22,537 nucleotides of DNA, taken from a virus. The position numbers and the translations under genes were made by a program. Under the pieces are notes generated by a model that saw only the letters and a program-made list of their open reading frames with translations, searched no databases and had not been told where the DNA came from. Where the stretch lies: positions 1-22,537 of the IMG/VR virus record IMGVR_UViG_3300030061_000634; one strand, given 5' to 3'. Position 1 is the first letter of the stretch; every line of letters begins with the position of its first letter. Positions 21,857 through 22,537 of this stretch are shown one piece after another.

Positions 21857-21880
21857 GTTTTTCTTTCTTATTTTTAGATT

Positions 21881-21903
21881 GAGGCGGAACTATGTTCCGC
21901 CTC
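21881..21903 (-). terminator. Perfect 10-bp hairpin after the capsid gene
   Basis: GAGGCGGAAC / GTTCCGCCTC with a three-base loop, 11 bases after the capsid stop codon. The stem is GC-rich in AT-rich surroundings. No proper U-run follows on either strand, so it may protect the capsid mRNA 3' end or attenuate transcription rather than fully terminate it. Confidence 0.55.
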
Positions 21904-21914
21904 AAAATTATTTA

Positions 21915-22537
21915 TTAACTGATTCCAGGAGAACCGAAAATTCCTCTAAAGTCAGAAACACCAAATTGGTATCTTTCTCTAGCTTTGAATCTTAAGTTTC
22001 CAGTATCGAAGTCACCTTCCATCGCTGTTTTGATTGGAGTTCTAATGAAATGTTTCATTCCATTTGGAACATCCGTAATGATAAAGAATGCATTTGGATC
22101 TGTTAAGAAATTGTTCACTCTGTAACCTTGAGGAACCATTCCCATTGATCTGATAGCATTGATATCATTGTCAGCTGTTGCAACTCTACCTTCAGACTTC
22201 ATGATTCTTTCAGCTGTAAATTGAAGAGCTGAAGGAATTATCATTTTAACTCCTTTAGCTGCAACTTTTAAGCCTCTTTCATCAGTGAATGCCGCAATAT
22301 CAATTAACGACTGCTCTAATGAAGTTTCATTTAAGTCTGCTGCTGTTGCAAGTGTGTTTGACGTAGTACCAGCAATTGTTGGGTGATTAGTAGCAAATAA
22401 ATTGCTTCCGTCACCAGAAGTGAATCCACCTCCGAAACCGTTAATCAAAGGATTAACAGCTTTAACTTGCTTAGTATTAGCCATACTTCTAGCTAACGCT
22501 TTTGTGTATCTGCTTGACAGTCTGTCATACAGGTTAT
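21915..22537 (-). CDS. Major capsid protein, 5' end cut off by window edge
   Basis: The frame is open to the right edge, giving the last 206 residues. Reading upstream of the internal Met at 22484 shows NLYDRLSSRYTKALARSMA continuing in frame, so that Met is not the start. YDRLSSRYTKALARSMANTK, then NPLINGFGGGF, and later LKVAAKGVKMIIPSALQFTA, GMVPQGYRVNNFLTD and FFIITDVPNGMKHFIR are typical of the C-terminal half of HK97-fold capsid proteins of marine phages. Followed by a strong hairpin. The protein assembles the icosahedral shell; scaffold and portal genes must lie further right, outside the window. Confidence 0.85.
   Translation of the reverse strand, partial: NLYDRLSSRYTKALARSMANTKQVKAVNPLINGFGGGFTSGDGSNLFATNHPTIAGTTSNTLATAADLNETSLEQSLIDIAAFTDERGLKVAAKGVKMIIPSALQFTAERIMKSEGRVATADNDINAIRSMGMVPQGYRVNNFLTDPNAFFIITDVPNGMKHFIRTPIKTAMEGDFDTGNLRFKARERYQFGVSDFRGIFGSPGIS

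Overview
The window is an AT-rich, tightly packed stretch of a tailed-phage genome, and essentially every gene lies on the minus strand (transcription runs right to left). The proteins resemble families common in uncultured marine phages: small MANT/MAIT-type virion proteins, glycine-rich adhesins, 'GENSGTWG' fibres, the 'MAHFA' protein and phage 2OG-Fe(II) oxygenases. A P22 gp4/gp10-like adaptor and nozzle set, internal virion-type proteins and the absence of a recognisable tail tube, sheath or tape measure point to a short-tailed (podovirus-like) particle. The host cannot be read from the sequence; a low-GC marine bacterium is the simplest guess. No RNA genes, integrase, CRISPR or insertion sequence is visible.

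In transcription order from the right edge: (1) the 3' part of the major capsid protein, two small overlapping genes, then a promoter and hairpin leader in front of a capsid-associated protein (22537-20763); (2) head completion and adaptor genes (20708-18003); (3) a virion protein, a long fibre-like protein with a cupredoxin-like N-terminal domain and Trp-rich repeats, a second fibre-type protein and a glycine-rich adhesin (17992-13960); (4) a cassette with its own near-leaderless promoter, coding for seven 2OG-Fe(II) oxygenase-like proteins plus two unrelated proteins, joined by ATGA or few-base overlaps (13925-8569); (5) a nozzle-like protein and four small virion-type genes (8524-5743); (6) two glycosyltransferases of different folds (5765-3875); (7) three long low-complexity proteins typical of internal or ejected virion proteins, the last running off the left edge (3818-1).

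The most interesting part is the combination of (4) and (6): seven divergent oxygenases and two glycosyltransferases embedded in the virion-structure operon, directly downstream of a Gly/Pro-rich adhesin. A reasonable but untested inference is that they form a hydroxylation-plus-glycosylation pathway acting on virion proteins (or, alternatively, on DNA or a host product). The second notable item is a phage fibre-like protein that keeps all four potential type-1 copper ligands (His58, Cys117, His120, Met124).

Several gene starts were revised using stop/start overlaps and ribosome binding sites (at 9171, 11489, 13380 and 21672). One small gene (6268-6432) and the two edge-truncated genes were read directly from the DNA.
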